Below are positions 10,579 through 21,148 of a DNA stretch of 64,000 nt, piece after piece; the first letter of the stretch is position 1, and each line of letters begins with the position of its first letter. The stretch comes from Kalaharituber pfeilii (Eukaryota; Ascomycota; Pezizomycetes; Pezizales; Pezizaceae). A model generated the notes under the pieces. It was not told where the DNA came from and searched no databases. It saw nothing but the letters and a program-made list of their open reading frames with translations. Both the position numbers and the translations under genes were made by a program. Where the stretch lies: assembly GCA_015179045.1 (NCBI GenBank), contig WHUZ01000091.1, forward strand, positions 1-64,000, written 5' to 3'.

Positions 10579-11580
10579 TCATTTCTCAATAAGTTCAAAT
10601 AACGCTTCAGCAATCTTGGAGTTTACTGTTTTGATGCCTCCACCTGAATAACCGACTCCCTTTAGAAAATGCCCCGGAAAATCAAGGAGCTCAATGTACA
10701 CCATTCCACTCTCTGTTCGATGAAGTCTAAACATTGCCTTACTGTCGTAGCGGTCACACAACGTGACATTCCCTCCAAAGCTTGATTCCCGAGAAAAATC
10801 TGATGGATCAGCGCTCAGGTATTTGTTTTGGAAAGTAGTTGACTGGAAGGAAACCAGGTCGTTCGGATAACTTAACATGTTGAAAGTCTCTGAACTTGAT
10901 ATTAAGAAAGTTGCGCGGCCGTCGAAAATACCGATAGCATTGTGCCTCCACGTTGCCGACCTGAGTTCTATACGTTTGGGCGCGATGATGGCTGACTTTT
11001 CTTGTTCTGCCCTGAGCGAGGCGAGATCGCACTCCAATTTCTCAACCTTCTCCTTATATCCCTGCTGCTTGTTTTCCATCTGCTTGATACGTCCCTCTAG
11101 CTGATCTACCGTCGCTTGTTTTATTTGCAAGGAATCTTCTAATTGTTTGATTACCCTTTGCTTCATTTGCAATGAGTCCTCAGCAATTGCAAGCCCTGTT
11201 TGTAGTGCCTGTATAACAGAATGGCCTTCGCCAGAGTCTGGGTGCTGGTGCAGCTCAGGAGGCACTGTGCTAACTGTGGATTCACTGGGTGTGTACGGAA
11301 TATGGCCCGGATTAAGCATATGACGCGGAAGTAAGAGGTTATCATAGTAGGGATAGCGGGTCTAGAAAATGCTCGCATTAATAGACATTAGGAATTTGAA
11401 TTGAACAAAATATATTACCGCATTGACAAGCCTTGCAAAAATCATTTGCGATGGAAACTTGCTCTGGCTGGCTGAGATGAACCATTCCCACAAGTTGTCC
11501 AGCTCGTCATCAGTCAGGATGCCATCACCCCGTGTGAGGTAGCGGTCACGCTTCTCTTCAGATTGTGGATGTTGCGCCAT
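10579..11580 (-). CDS. Coiled-coil plus beta-trefoil protein, paralogue A
   Basis: Two exons on the minus strand, 11580-11419 and 11361-10579, giving 314 aa. The 57-nt intron starts GTAATA and ends TTTCTAG. The N-terminal module (residues about 20-54) is LTDDELDNLWEWF..MIFARLVNA. A heptad-rich coiled coil follows at about 105-178 (repeated QLEDSLQ/KQLE, MENKQQGYKEKVEKLE). The C-terminal about 135 residues have spaced motifs LVSFQSTTFQNKYLSADPS and ELLDFPGHFLKG, which resemble a fascin/AbfB-like beta-trefoil. No signal peptide or membrane segment is seen. The start and intron are fixed by the near-identical layout of paralogue B. The function is unknown; the trefoil suggests a carbohydrate or protein ligand and the coiled coil suggests oligomerisation. 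Confidence 0.88.
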
Positions 11581-11632
11581 GTCGTCTGTTCCTATTGGAT
11601 GGTTGGGCCAGGTAGTGATGAGCCAACCGTGC

Positions 11633-11944
11633 GATGAGAAGAAGTGGCAGGAATGTCAGGAGAACGGGGAGGTGGTGGATGTGCTGGGAGAATTTTTCGG
11701 GTCGTTGAAGGTGTAGGGGAGGGGGTGAATTTTCGTTTGTTTGAAGGTGGCGGCGGGGGCAAAGCGTAGCTATTTTTATCGCCCCGGGGAGGTGGGGAGG
11801 GGTCGAGTTTTCGTTTGTAGAGATGGCGGCGGAAGGGTAGTTAGGTAAGCCTGCCTCCTGGCTTTGAGGGTCTAGACCCAGGGCCCTGCCATGGCGAACA
11901 GCTGCATGCGGGGTCACGTGAAATAAAAAAAAAAGAAAAAAAAA
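11633..11944 (+). mobile_element. LINE-B fragment upstream of paralogue A
   Basis: 312 bp with the LINE-B end CCCTGCCATGGCGAACAGCT, then GCATGCGGGGTCACGTGAAAT and an A-rich tail. It is flanked by the 11-bp TSD GCCAACCGTGC at 11622-11632 and 11945-11955. Segmental copy B lacks it (compare 21180-21215), so it landed after the duplication. It sits about 50 bp upstream of the start codon and separates the gene from its ancestral promoter. Confidence 0.85.
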
Positions 11945-12590
11945 GCCAACCGTGCAATTTAGTGAGGGTATAGTACGAGCGACCAATGTAAAATATATAT
12001 ATCTGTGCGGGAACCTTATGGCACGCCGCTCCTGCAAGTATCACCTATCCCGCACTCACTGACGAGCAGCTGCAGCCATACAGTTAGCAGCGGCAGAATA
12101 ATATTGTAACTCGAGGACATGGTACCCCTCGCATATGCATATGCATGGTGTGTGACACATACAGTAGTGGAGGCCTGATCCAGTCCAGTTTCTTCATCTG
12201 TAGATGAGCTGCAGGCTCAGCACTAACACCTCAGAAAGTCTTGTCAATCCTTACCGCGCTGCACAATCAGATTATGCAATTCGCACGTAGCATAGACCAC
12301 CTGGTTGCTTAGCGTTAGTAGACATATGTTACAACAGCCTTGTCTCCAAGCTACGACAGTGAGTAAAAGGCTTACTCCATTCAGATCTGGCATGGGATTG
12401 CTTCGTTGTGGGGTTGCAGGAACTTATTCCAGATTTTCTCTTACGAACGTATGTGTGTACCGTATAGTATACCCTGTATAATTGCATATTTACTATGCGA
12501 ATTAATAGCCACAATCATTATACAAGAATATTTGTACTCGTACTTGTTCTAGTTCGGTCGCGAATTCAGTCTAATGACATCTTTAGTTAG

Positions 12591-13120
12591 CCCTACTTGA
12601 TATTGCGTACTGTTGCTTACCTATTAGTGACTGAGCACCTATTAGTAGCCGATCTCTTGGCACTCTTCCTCTTACAATTTCCACATGCAATATCTTCATC
12701 GTCAGGCATGCTAGCAACATGAGGTGAATTGTGGAATATATAGTAGGTGCACTTGACTATTTGGAGAATTTTTTGATGGCCATACTTCACATACACCCTT
12801 TTTAATTCAATAGTATATAGGGAAAGTATAGTATTCAACCCTCCTCTTGCATCGCAAAAGATAGTATACAATAAATACTACGTTTCGCACTATCAAATGA
12901 CTATAGAAAATGGGTAGCTAACTTGAATGGTGATAGAATAACGTTGGTGAGGAGGGAGGAAAAAGTGACTAGACTAGTTCAGTCGTTTACTTGGAGGGGG
13001 CAGGTAGGACTAGTCAAATACCAGAGACTCTACACATCAGAGATACGAAGTACGGATAGGATTGGGATAAGGGAAGGAAAGACAAAGGAAAGCAGGTGGG
13101 TATGATATGGCTGGGGAGGT
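12591..13120. other. Intergenic, no gene seen
   Basis: An AT-rich stretch. One minus-strand frame (12617-12871) ends with a basic CGNCKRKSAKRSATNR segment but has no recognisable fold or intron context. Confidence 0.35.
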
Positions 13121-13121
13121 T

Positions 13122-14335
13122 TTTTTTTTTTTATCACGTTACCCCGCTTGCAGCGCTAAGCCATGGCAGGGTCCCTGGGCAAGCCCTCATATCATAGCCC
13201 GGAGACAGGCTAAACGAAAATTTCTATCTACATAACGTCACCTCCCCCTCTCCGCCCCCCGCCCTCCGCTACTACAACTTGATTCCAGAAAAGAACCTCT
13301 CCAGCTCATCCCATTCTCCGCCGTCCGTCCGTCCGCTCCCAGTTCTTTTCCATGTCTTCCTATTCTCTCAACTTCTTGGCACTAGAAAGCTAGGTGCTCT
13401 CCAGTCTAATCCCCCACGGGCTCAAAGAAAATTCGTTACTACATTACGTCCCCGCCCCCCCCCAGTCTCGTACTCTGACTAACCCCTCCTCCTCCCGTGC
13501 GAATCCCTGACCCGGGTCGGGAAATCAGGAAAATCACAAAATCGCGAAATCACAAAATCGCTTCTAAAACCTGATCCCGGAAAAGAACCTTTCCAACACA
13601 TCCCACTCCTCCCCGTTCTCTGCTGTTCTTTTCCAATTCTTTTCCATGTCGCCCCACCTCTCAAAGCCTTCTGGACGGTTCTTCTAGTTTCTACATCGGA
13701 AAGCGAGGTGCTCCCCGGTTTGCACCTCTCCGCACCTGCGCTTATCCGACTCAGCCGCCCCTATCCTCTTCAGGCCACTGCACAACTCCCTCTCTCCAGG
13801 CGCAAGGCAGTGAAATTGGATACTGCTATCCTATTCCACTCCATGACCCTTCCCTTCCCGTATCCCTCTACTTCTCTCCTCTCCTTCCTCCATGCCTTAA
13901 TTCTCTGGCGCACCCCACTTCCGGTGGCCACCTCTCTCCCCTTCTTCGCCGTCCCCTTCTTTGCCTGCTCATCTGCCTTCTCATTCCCTGTGATCCCGAT
14001 GTGAGCCTTGACCCACATCAGTTTCGCATCCCCCCCTTTCCTCTTTCTCCTCGCCACTGCATTCACCACCCTTCTCACATCCTCCGTCTTTCCCTTTCCC
14101 TCCCTGCCCGCCTTCTGAATCGCCATGACGGCGGCTTCCGAATCCAGACAAATCTGGACCGGTATTTCCTCCGGTGCACTCTCCAGTGCTCTTCTCACCC
14201 CCCTCACTTCCCCGTCGAAAACCGTCCCTGTTCTTCCCACCACCTCCGCTACCACTACCGATCTCCCCCACACACCTGCTCTCACCTTGCTATCCTCAAT
14301 CTTACTGCCGTCTAAAAAGAAGACGGCAGGGCTGG
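13122..14335 (-). mobile_element. 5'-truncated LINE-B with RNase H
   Basis: On the minus strand this runs from a 5'-truncated point near 14335 through an RNase H coding block to a LINE-B 3' end. That end is the T-run at 13122-13134, then ATCACGTTACCCCGCTTGCA and GGCAGGGTCCCTGGGC. The 3' untranslated part (13240-13720) contains an internal direct duplication: a unit around 13278-13420 is repeated at 13570-13720 (AAAAGAACCTCTCCA / AAAAGAACCTTTCCA). Confidence 0.8.
13770..14285 (-). pseudogene. LINE-B RNase H domain fragment
   Basis: 171 aa open on the minus strand. It reads VFDGEVRGVRRALESAP (catalytic-Glu helix), VQICLDSEAAVMAIQKAG (catalytic Asp in LDSEAA) and LMWVKAHIGITGNEKADEQA (His and the last Asp region). 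This is the RNase H domain that follows reverse transcriptase in Tad/I-like fungal LINEs. The first catalytic Asp strand lies outside the fragment. It is open but truncated, so it is a relic rather than a gene. Confidence 0.85.
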
Positions 14336-14565
14336 GGAGGATGCAATGGAGATTGATTAAGAACTCATTGTGTGTATTGTTTTACTTGGTCCACTGTCTG
14401 CATTTGTTCACCTGCAGCCATGCTGAAGTCATGTAGATAGATATTAGATAGTTTAGGTGATTTAGCCCACAATCCGCTGTCACAGACCTGTCTCCCGGGT
14501 AACACAGGGGTCCTGCCATAGGCTGAGAGCCTGTATACGAGGTAATGTGATTAAAAAAAAAAAAA
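14336..14565 (+). mobile_element. LINE-B-related 3' end, opposite orientation
   Basis: Plus-strand sequence starting near GGATGCAATGGAGATTGATT and ending GGTCCTGCCATAGGCTGAGA, then TGTATACGAGGTAATGTGATT and an A-run (14551-14565). Its first part is very similar to 22853-22960. The two LINE-B fragments (this one and 13122-14335) meet tail-out, like an inversion breakpoint or head-to-head insertions. Confidence 0.65.
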
Positions 14566-15417
14566 AAGAGGTGTAGTGGCCTTGGTTTGAAACGAGCAGA
14601 AGGAGAGACTGGTACTAGAATTTGAATTTGCATAGGATGGGAAGAGATGCGAGTGGTGGATGGTGTAGAGGATGTAGTGACAGTAGATATCTCGAGATGC
14701 CCTGTAACTAATAGGAGTCTTATATACTTAATCAGTATCTTGGGCAAGGCAAACAACAGGAGCGACTACGTCTGTAGGGCGGCCATTAATGCACATTATT
14801 AACTCAAGTGTGCAGGGTATGTATTCAGAATCGGACCAGTAGCCGGGGCCAGTCAGCACAAATATGGATGGTCCGGGTGGGGATGGATGGCTCGGTCATC
14901 CAGTTTTGCAGACAAACCTGTGATATTGGATAACCTGACATATTGCATAAACTTTGTCGCCCCGAATTTGGTTCTGTGGGATTATTGGATATTTTTAATT
15001 ATTGGAAGGATAAATGATTCGCAGGCAACTTTCCTGGATATACTGCTAACAGGACATGTCGTATTGGATAGTTTTAATGCTAGCAAGAATCATGATTCCT
15101 TTGTGATAGAATTTGCTTTTCAGTACTGTATCCACCAAACAGATTGGTTTATTTATTCTAGTCAAGCTGCTGTAGTGTTCATCTTAGCTATGCTTCTATC
15201 TCTTTGGTACACAGACAAACCTGTCATCTTGCATAAGGCTTGGGCTGGGAAATCTTATGCAATATGATAGGTTATCTAGCATGACAGGTTGGAGCACAGA
15301 GATCAATTTTTGAGGTAAATACATGCAATAACATACGAGGCCATACAGGAGCAAAATAAGAGGTAATACAGGCCTGTTTCAAGAGACACTTCAAGGTGAT
15401 CCTGATCCATTGGGTCT
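14566..15417. other. Old TIR-repeat debris
   Basis: Contains two diverged copies of the CAAACCTGTGATATTGGATA / GGGATTATTGGATA repeat (about 14925-15000 and 15210-15290) related to the MITE at 40064-40225. 15300-15417 is one arm of an inverted duplication shared with 18850-18990. The open frame at 14887-15267 is only repeat translation. Confidence 0.5.
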
Positions 15418-16329
15418 TTTTTTTTTAAAAAAAAAATATCATTGATCGCATGCCACCCTATGGGCTATGGCGATTTAGGTACATAAGGAATAAAATAGAA
15501 ATGAAAATAAGATGACATCGGTAGTGACCCACGGCCCTGCTAGTGTGGTGGTAAATTGAGAGACATAAACCAAACCTCCATCCATGACTGCCCATGTAAG
15601 GCTCTGTGTTACGGGCATAGGGAAACAGTGTCAGTCTATCTTCGTCCCCGGTCCCATTGATATTTGCAAGACTTCAGCCATCTCCCTCCTAATCTCATTC
15701 TTTCCAGCTGAACTTGCTCCTCCAAGTATACCACGACCGAGCTGGTGAGTTTTCCCTCTTCGGTGAGAATGTCCTTCCTTCTCAACCACCGAATTTCAAC
15801 TGTCCGTCCCAGATCTTTGTTTGCGGCCTCCAACCACTTCCGGACGTTCCCAGGTTCCTCCTGAGGACTATCCCGTGTATGACAATGCCATATCTTGTAT
15901 TGGTGGCGGCAACAGGGGTGCTGGTTGGGTGTCGGAGGTGTCGGGTGTGGGGGTTTTTGTTGGGCAAGAGGTGGTACTCTTGCGTTCCTTTCGGCCTGCT
16001 TTCTGGGTGGCCACGGGGTTTTGTTGGGTGGTCGGAGGTTTTTCCTGTTCCGTGCACTGGGCGGCTGGAGGGGGGGTGGGTGGGGAGCCTGAATCAGTGT
16101 TTCCAACGGGCCGGCCAGGCCAGGCCAAGGGTATGGCCTGGGCCGGCCTGGACCGTGAAAATCTAGGCCTGGGCCTGGCCTGATCTTTCAGGCCGGCCAT
16201 GAGGTCGGCCTGGGCCGGTCCAGGCCGCCTAAATGTTTCAGGCCGGTCCAGGCCGGTCCAGGCCGTCCAGGCGGGCCCAGGCCTGTCCAGGCCGGTCCAG
16301 GCCATTCAGGCCAGTCCAGAACAAAGAGT

Positions 16330-16735
16330 GAAAATAATGTCGCTATATACATGAGAGAATAAAACATAGTGAAATAAATACGCGCGGTATCTGAAAGAAT
16401 AATAGGTGGCGAAATAAATACACCTGGAAAGAATGGGAGATGGTGAAATAAACTCATGCGATATTTGACCTCAATCGGAGAGAAGAATAGACTGCGAAAT
16501 AAATACACATAGAAAGAATAATAGTTGTAAATAAATGGACGCGATATGTGACCTAAATTTGAAAAAGTAATAGCTGGGCGAAATGAACACACGCGGAAAG
16601 AATAATAGGTGGTGAATAAATACGCGCGATACGTGACCTCAATTTGAAAGAATAATAGGTGGGCAAAATAAATACACGTGGAAAGAATAATAGGTGGTGA
16701 GATGAATAGCCGGGTATGTGACCGCAGTCCCTACG
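16330..16735. repeat. Tandem array, about 60-75 bp unit, inside hAT element 1
   Basis: Imperfect repeats of GAAAGAATAATAGGTGG followed by GAAATAAATACACGCG and, in alternate units, GCGATATGTGACCTCAATTTG. About six units are visible. Confidence 0.75.
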
Positions 16736-16779
16736 CGTGGATATTTGTCGGGGTTTAAATACTAAAAAAGTATACCTAA

Positions 16780-16975
16780 ATGGTCTGGACCGGTCTGGAC
16801 CGGTCTGGACCGCCTGGACCGGCCTGGACCGGTCTGGACCGCCTGGACCGGCCTGGACCGGTCTGGACCGCCTGGACCGGCCTGGACCGGTCTGGACCGC
16901 CTGGACCGGTCTGGACCAGCCTGGACCGCCTGGACCGGTCTGGACCAGCCTGAACCGTCTGAAACGGCCTGAATA
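16780..16975. repeat. GC-rich tandem array CCTGGACCGGTCTGGACCG
   Basis: About 195 bp of near-perfect 9-10 bp repeats alternating GGTCTGGACC and GCCTGGACC. Open frames across it on both strands are low-complexity artefacts. The same motif family forms the subterminal regions of the hAT elements at 16095 and 29063. Confidence 0.9.
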
Positions 16976-17481
16976 GCATCAACCAATCAGTAACTGCATT
17001 TTGGCCTTTGATCATCGAGATCAGCACATATCCCTGAAATCATGACAACCAATTAGCAGCCGAAGCACTGCCTTGGCCACATATCTATAATTTTAGACCA
17101 TAAAATGTACGTAATAGTTAACTGAATTGAGCAATTTCCATTATGATAGCTAGCAATAGGTGATCTTGCGACTGTGCGTATACATGTAAGATGGTCATGA
17201 TAACCCTTAAATAGTTTTACAGAGTGTAGGTACTATAGGTGCGAAACTGAGAGGATGGAATTGAGAAGATATGGACTGCGCAAAGTGGAAGGAGAATGTA
17301 GTGCACTCTGCTATGGCAGGATGTGTGAGTTAGATTCAGCGGGTGCCTACCTCTACATAGATGATTAGAATGAGAACACAGAACGCAGTTAAAACAGACA
17401 GCAAAGTGAACTGAAATCTCTAGTAAAATAATTCCCTTAGCACACAGGCTCAAACTGGTGATGCTATTGAGTATTTACGTG

Positions 17482-17517
17482 GGTTTTTTTTTTTTTTTTT
17501 TTTATATCATTAATCGC
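17482..17517 (-). mobile_element. Micro-insertion of LINE-A extreme 3' end
   Basis: 36 bp: a T-run plus ATATCATTAATCGC (minus strand GCGATTAATGATAT and poly(A)), flanked by TTTACGTG at 17474-17481 and 17518-17525. Only about 15 nt of LINE sequence remain besides poly(A). Confidence 0.75.
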
Positions 17518-17964
17518 TTTACGTGAGTATGGCCTGAACCGGCCTGAATGGCCTGAATCGGCCTGCATGTTTCAGGCCGGTCCAGGCCGGTCCAGGCCGG
17601 CCCAGGCCATCAGAAGCTCCGCCGGGGCCGCCCCAGGCGGTTTCAGGCCTGCCAAGCCAGGCCGCCGATCAGACCAGGCCAGGCGGCCTGATCGGCGGCC
17701 TGGCCGGTTGGGAACACTGGCCTGAATGTGCAGTGGCGGCTCTGGAAGCCGCGATTCTCTCTGCCTCCTTGTCATTCAGTTGGCACTTGAACGCGTTCCG
17801 GTCTTGGGCTGACGCCACCTTCCCTTTGCGCTTCTTAGATCCAGGCCCCGGGGTGGGCTCGGGTGTCGGCGTGGTCCTGAGGGTTGGTGGGGTTGATGTG
17901 GTCGGTGTGGGCTCCGTAAGTTGCTCTGGAGGTGGCTCCTCCGAGTACTGCTCTCGAGGTGGTT

Positions 17965-18265
17965 TCGGGAAGAAGGCAAGCTCGGTAGTGGTATTTCTGG
18001 AGGGCCAGAAGGACATAGACAAGGTCAGACTCGGAGGAAGATGGTTGAGGGCGAGTCAGTACGAGGCCGAAAGGGGAAGGGGTTGAGGCCGAAGACTGGA
18101 CGTTCTCCCCCCCGCAAGACAGAGCGACAGCGGGAACCACATGTACTTAGGGAGTGAAGGGTCAGGATTGGTGTTGTAGTTAACTTTCTTTTATTTTTAG
18201 CTTAACATCGCCATAGCCCATAGGGCGGCATGCGATAAATGATATAAAAAAAAAAAAAAAAAAAA
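17965..18265 (+). mobile_element. 5'-truncated ORF1-only LINE-A copy
   Basis: A 301-bp insertion with 13-bp TSD TCTCGAGGTGGTT at 17952-17964 and 18266-18278. The coding remnant 17965-18088 reads GKKASSVVVFLEGQ..VRLGGRWLRASQYEAERGRG and stop, then about 130 nt of 3' untranslated sequence, the hairpin at 18208-18235 and poly(A). It lies antisense in the ORF1 of the older copy. Confidence 0.88.
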
Positions 18266-18440
18266 TCTCGAGGTGGTTCCTCCGAGTTTAGGACTGTAAT
18301 GGGGCTGGCTCCTGGCTTCTCTCTTGTCTCAGGTGTGGCCTCGAGGGTAGGTTGTTCCGAGCGTGTAGTGTTCTGAACGGCAAGCCAGCCTGGGAGGGGC
18401 CCTTCCGGCCCGCTTCCATAAACTAGCACGGAGCCATGTT

Positions 18441-18990
18441 CCATTGGGTCTACATCATCTGGATCTGCCAGTTCTGAGCGATAGGTATCCGTCAAATGAT
18501 ATGCATACCATAGTAGTCCTCTCAACGACAAATCTACCAAAGAGACAGAACAACGGCTACGATAAATAACCCTATCTGCTTGCCAAATTAGCATACCGAA
18601 ATGAAAATTCTATCACTAAGTATAATGATCGTTGCTAGTATTGGCCAGTAACCATAAATCCGGGAAACTGGCCGGTGAAATCATTATCCATCCAACATAT
18701 GAAAATATCCAATAATCCCACAGGCCCAAATTCAGGCCAACAAAGTTTGTGCAATATGACAGGTTTGTCGGTATTTGTAGTTGCGAGTACTACTATAGTA
18801 TACCTATCATTTCATAGATACCTATCCCCCATAACTGGCAGACCCAGAAGACGTAGACCGAATGGATCAGGATCAGCTTGATGAAAGACGCTTCCTGAAA
18901 CAAACCCCTTCAGTAGCCTGAAAAGTACATAACTTTGTTGAGTTTGAAGCATCTTTTGAAACAGACCTCTGATCCCTCTTATTTGCTCCT
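18441..18990. repeat. Inverted duplication around the LINE-A insertion site
   Basis: 18441-18560 reads outward like the reverse complement of about 18780-18850 (shared ATAGGTATC, CCATAGTAGT, CTGCCAGTT), and 15300-15417 continues the match with the reverse complement of 18850-18990 (CATACAGGAGCAAA). Between them, 18640-18775 is a diverged MITE-like segment. The right arm preserves the uninterrupted target of the element 15418-18440. Confidence 0.7.
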
Positions 18991-19696
18991 GTATGTTCTC
19001 TTACGGGTGTTTGACTGTGTGTAGAAGAAATGACTTGCCCGGGCCAGTCGTGATTGGCCCACTAACATGGCTGGCCCTAAACACTTGCACCCATGGTATC
19101 ATTGGTATTGCGCGCATTTGGAACCCTCCTTGTATGAATGCCATAGACGCGAGTTGTGTTTATTTTGGTGGCTAACTTCCCTAATACCAGTATGTCCGAC
19201 TTGGAAACTTTTATTAAATCATTCTTCATTTTTTCTTGATAAGTCAAGATTAACTATTCAATATCAATATTCCTGCTCTTTATTCCCAATTCTTAGTTAT
19301 TCTATTATAATATCATTTCCAGATACAGAATGCGCAAGGTAATATATTGTGTTCGGCAGCGTCCCGGCAGTAGTACCATAGATCGATTATCTAGGGGTTG
19401 GTCTAAGCATGGAAATTTTTATATTTGAATGTCAGCAGCCCTATAGCAGTCCAAAGGACCCAACATGGCCATGTATAGCACAGCTCTCTCTGGATGCATA
19501 ACAGTACAGCTGGAGTACTTTGCGGGATTATAAGGGGGAGGAAGTTAGATCAACTACCGCACGCTGAGAGGGCTGTAGGTAGACTATATCGTAAGGTGAA
19601 AATACGTTGGCATAGGGGTATAAAAGTGAAAAAATCTACAGCACTAAGAATTCCCAAGTACTCAATCACTATAGTACTAGCTTGGCCTTCTGAAGC

Positions 19697-19748
19697 GGTT
19701 TTTTTTTTTTTCTTTTGTTATATCATTACTCGCGTGCCGCCCTGAGCG
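19697..19748 (-). mobile_element. LINE-A micro-insertion in duplication copy B
   Basis: 52 bp of T-run, ATATCATTACTCGC and part of the hairpin (GTGCCGCCCTGAGCG), flanked by CTTCTGAAGC at 19687-19696 and 19749-19758. Copy A has no insertion at the matching place (near 10215). Confidence 0.75.
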
Positions 19749-20144
19749 CTTCTGAAGCTTAGATAAGTAGAACAAAGTGGATACCATATTTTCTTCAGTC
19801 TATGGCCATAGATATGAGTAGCCCTTCCATACCAACGAAAAATATGGTGGAGAGATATTGATGGACATGACCAAGTGTGCAATACTGGACAATGTATCTA
19901 CTGTGTTGTCAAAATTTAATGTGATACGCAGAATTGAAAACAATGGAAAGCGATAATGATGTATATGCAGGAAATCAAGAACGGAGTTGGATGTGAGAAG
20001 AATGATTCTTCAAAATAGTACATCATTAGAACAAGTTATCATTCATGTTGCTAGCGCTGCACTCTTTACTAGCTAGGATATTCGTATGTGTCATCTTAGA
20101 ACTTGCCTCATAACCTACATGACCTGCAAGCTTTAGTTGGCACC

Positions 20145-21148
20145 TCATTTCTCAATAGGGTGAAACAACGCATCAGGAATCTTAGAGTTTACTGTTTTGA
20201 TGCCTCCCTCATCATAGCTCCCATTTAGGAAGTGTCCCGGAAAATCAAGAGGCTCAATGTACACCACCCCCGCATCATGAAGCCTAAACATTGACTTACT
20301 GCAGCAGCTGTCGCACAATTTAACTTTCCCTCCAAAACTTGATGCCGTGAAAACATCGGATGGATCGACGCTCAAGTATTTGTTTGGGAAAGTAGTAGAT
20401 TGGAAGGAAACTAGGTGGTTTGGATGCCTTAAGATGTTGAAAGTCTCGCCCGAATTGCGGGTCATGATGGCTGCCTGGTCGCTGGAAATGCCGACAATAT
20501 TGGTGTTGTACCATTTTACTGCCACCAGTTTGGATGCAATGTTGGCTGACTTTCCCTGTTCTGCCCTGAGTGAGGCGAGATCACACTCCAATTTCTCAAC
20601 CTTCTCTTTATATTCCTGCTGCTTATTTTCCATCTGCTTCATACATCCTTCCAGCTGATCTACCATCGCTTGTTTCATTTGCAAGGAATCTTCTAATTGC
20701 TTGATTATCCTTTGCTTTGTTTGCAATGACTCTTCAGCAATTGCAAGCCCTGCTTGCAGTGTCTTTATAACAAAATGGCCTTCTTCAGAGTCTGGGCGCT
20801 GGTGCGACTCTGCAGGCCCTGCACTAACTGTGCATTCGCTGGGTGTGTAGGGAGTAGGGCCCGGACTAAGCGTATGACGCGCAAGTAAGAGGTTATCATA
20901 GTAAGGATAGCGGGCCTACTTAAAGATCGCATTAATGACAACCCAAAGCACAATTTAATATTAGGTTTTGATTGAAACAAAATTACCGCATTGACAAGCC
21001 TCGCAAAGATCATTTGCGATGGAATGTTGTTCTGGCTGGCCGAGCGGAACCATCCCCACAAGTTGTCCAGCTTGTCGTCAGTCAGGATCTCGTCAGCGCG
21101 TGTGAGGTATGGGTCGCGCTTCTCTTCTGAGTGCGGAGGTTGCGCCAT
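20145..21148 (-). CDS. Coiled-coil plus beta-trefoil protein, paralogue B
   Basis: Two exons on the minus strand, 21148-20987 and 20915-20145, giving 310 aa. The 71-nt intron starts GTAATT and ends TAAGTAG, at the same codon as in paralogue A. The ATG at 21148 is chosen because MAQ..SEEKRD aligns with paralogue A; an in-frame ATG five codons upstream is possible. The N-terminal module is LTDDKLDNLWGWF..MIFARLVNA, the coiled coil lies at about 105-178 and the trefoil (LVSFQSTTFPNKYLSVDPS, PLDFPGHFLNGS) at about 180-310. The frame is intact and substitutions avoid the core motifs, so the gene is probably functional. No known function is assigned. Confidence 0.88.

Larger units (their letters stand above)
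9665..12590. repeat. Segmental duplication, copy A
   Basis: About 2.9 kb matches 19082-21755 in the same orientation at moderate divergence. Shared blocks include the 3' flank (ATGCCATAGACACGAATTGG near 9710), the whole gene at 10579-11580, its promoter region, GTGGAGGCCTGATCCAGTCC near 12165 and TCGCGAATTCAGTC near 12558. Copy A alone has the LINE-B insertion at 11633-11944; copy B alone has a LINE-A micro-insertion. Boundaries are approximate. Confidence 0.85.
16095..17719. mobile_element. Non-autonomous hAT-type element 1
   Basis: A 1625-bp element with terminal inverted repeats CAGTGTTTCCAACGGGCC / reverse complement of GGCCGGTTGGGAACACTG, and an exact 8-bp TSD GCCTGAAT at 16087-16094 and 17720-17727. 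Eight-bp TSDs and CAGTG ends are typical of hAT. The subterminal parts are dense GGCC(T/G)GAAT/CAGGCCGGTC repeats. There is no transposase; the centre is tandem repeats. It landed in the ORF1 of the LINE-A copy 15418-18440. Confidence 0.9.
15418..18440 (-). mobile_element. ORF1-only LINE-A copy, with two later insertions
   Basis: Minus-strand element whose 3' end is the tail at 15418-15474 and whose 5' end is near 18440. The 11-bp TSD is CCATTGGGTCT at 15407-15417 and 18441-18451. The empty target is preserved nearby in inverted form: near 18840-18880 the minus strand reads GATCCTGATCCATTCGGTCT without an insertion. Its single coding region is interrupted by the hAT-like element 16095-17719 and by another LINE-A derivative 17965-18265. 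Without those two the element would be about 1.1 kb. Confidence 0.82.
15640..18440 (-). pseudogene. LINE-A ORF1 (gag-like), interrupted and frameshifted
   Basis: Pieces in order on the minus strand: 18440-18279 (VLVYGSGPEGPLPGW.. to VLNSEEPP); 17951-17728 (SEEPPPEQLTEPTPTT, KKRKGKVASAQDRN, CQLNDKEAERIAASRAATAHSG); then 16094-15640 (Pro-rich linker, YGIVIHGIVLRRNLG, VRKWLEAANKDLG, IRWLRRKD, SSVVVYLEEQ, MRLGGRWLKSCKYQWDRGRR and stop). A 1-nt shift separates the RRNLG and VRKWLEAA pieces. The conserved C-terminal fold resembles the gag-like ORF1 of Tad-type LINEs, but the usual CCHC knuckles after it are absent. The stop at GRR/GRK matches copies at 30160 and 56295. Confidence 0.75.

Noticed and set aside
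14887..15267. 126-aa plus-strand frame with hydrophobic runs, resembling a membrane protein
   Set aside because: It covers diverged copies of the TIR repeat found at 18640 and 40064 and is a repeat translation.
16737..17027. Long open frames on both strands over the GGACCGG array
   Set aside because: Low-complexity translation of a 9-10 bp tandem repeat inside a non-autonomous transposon; no gene signal.
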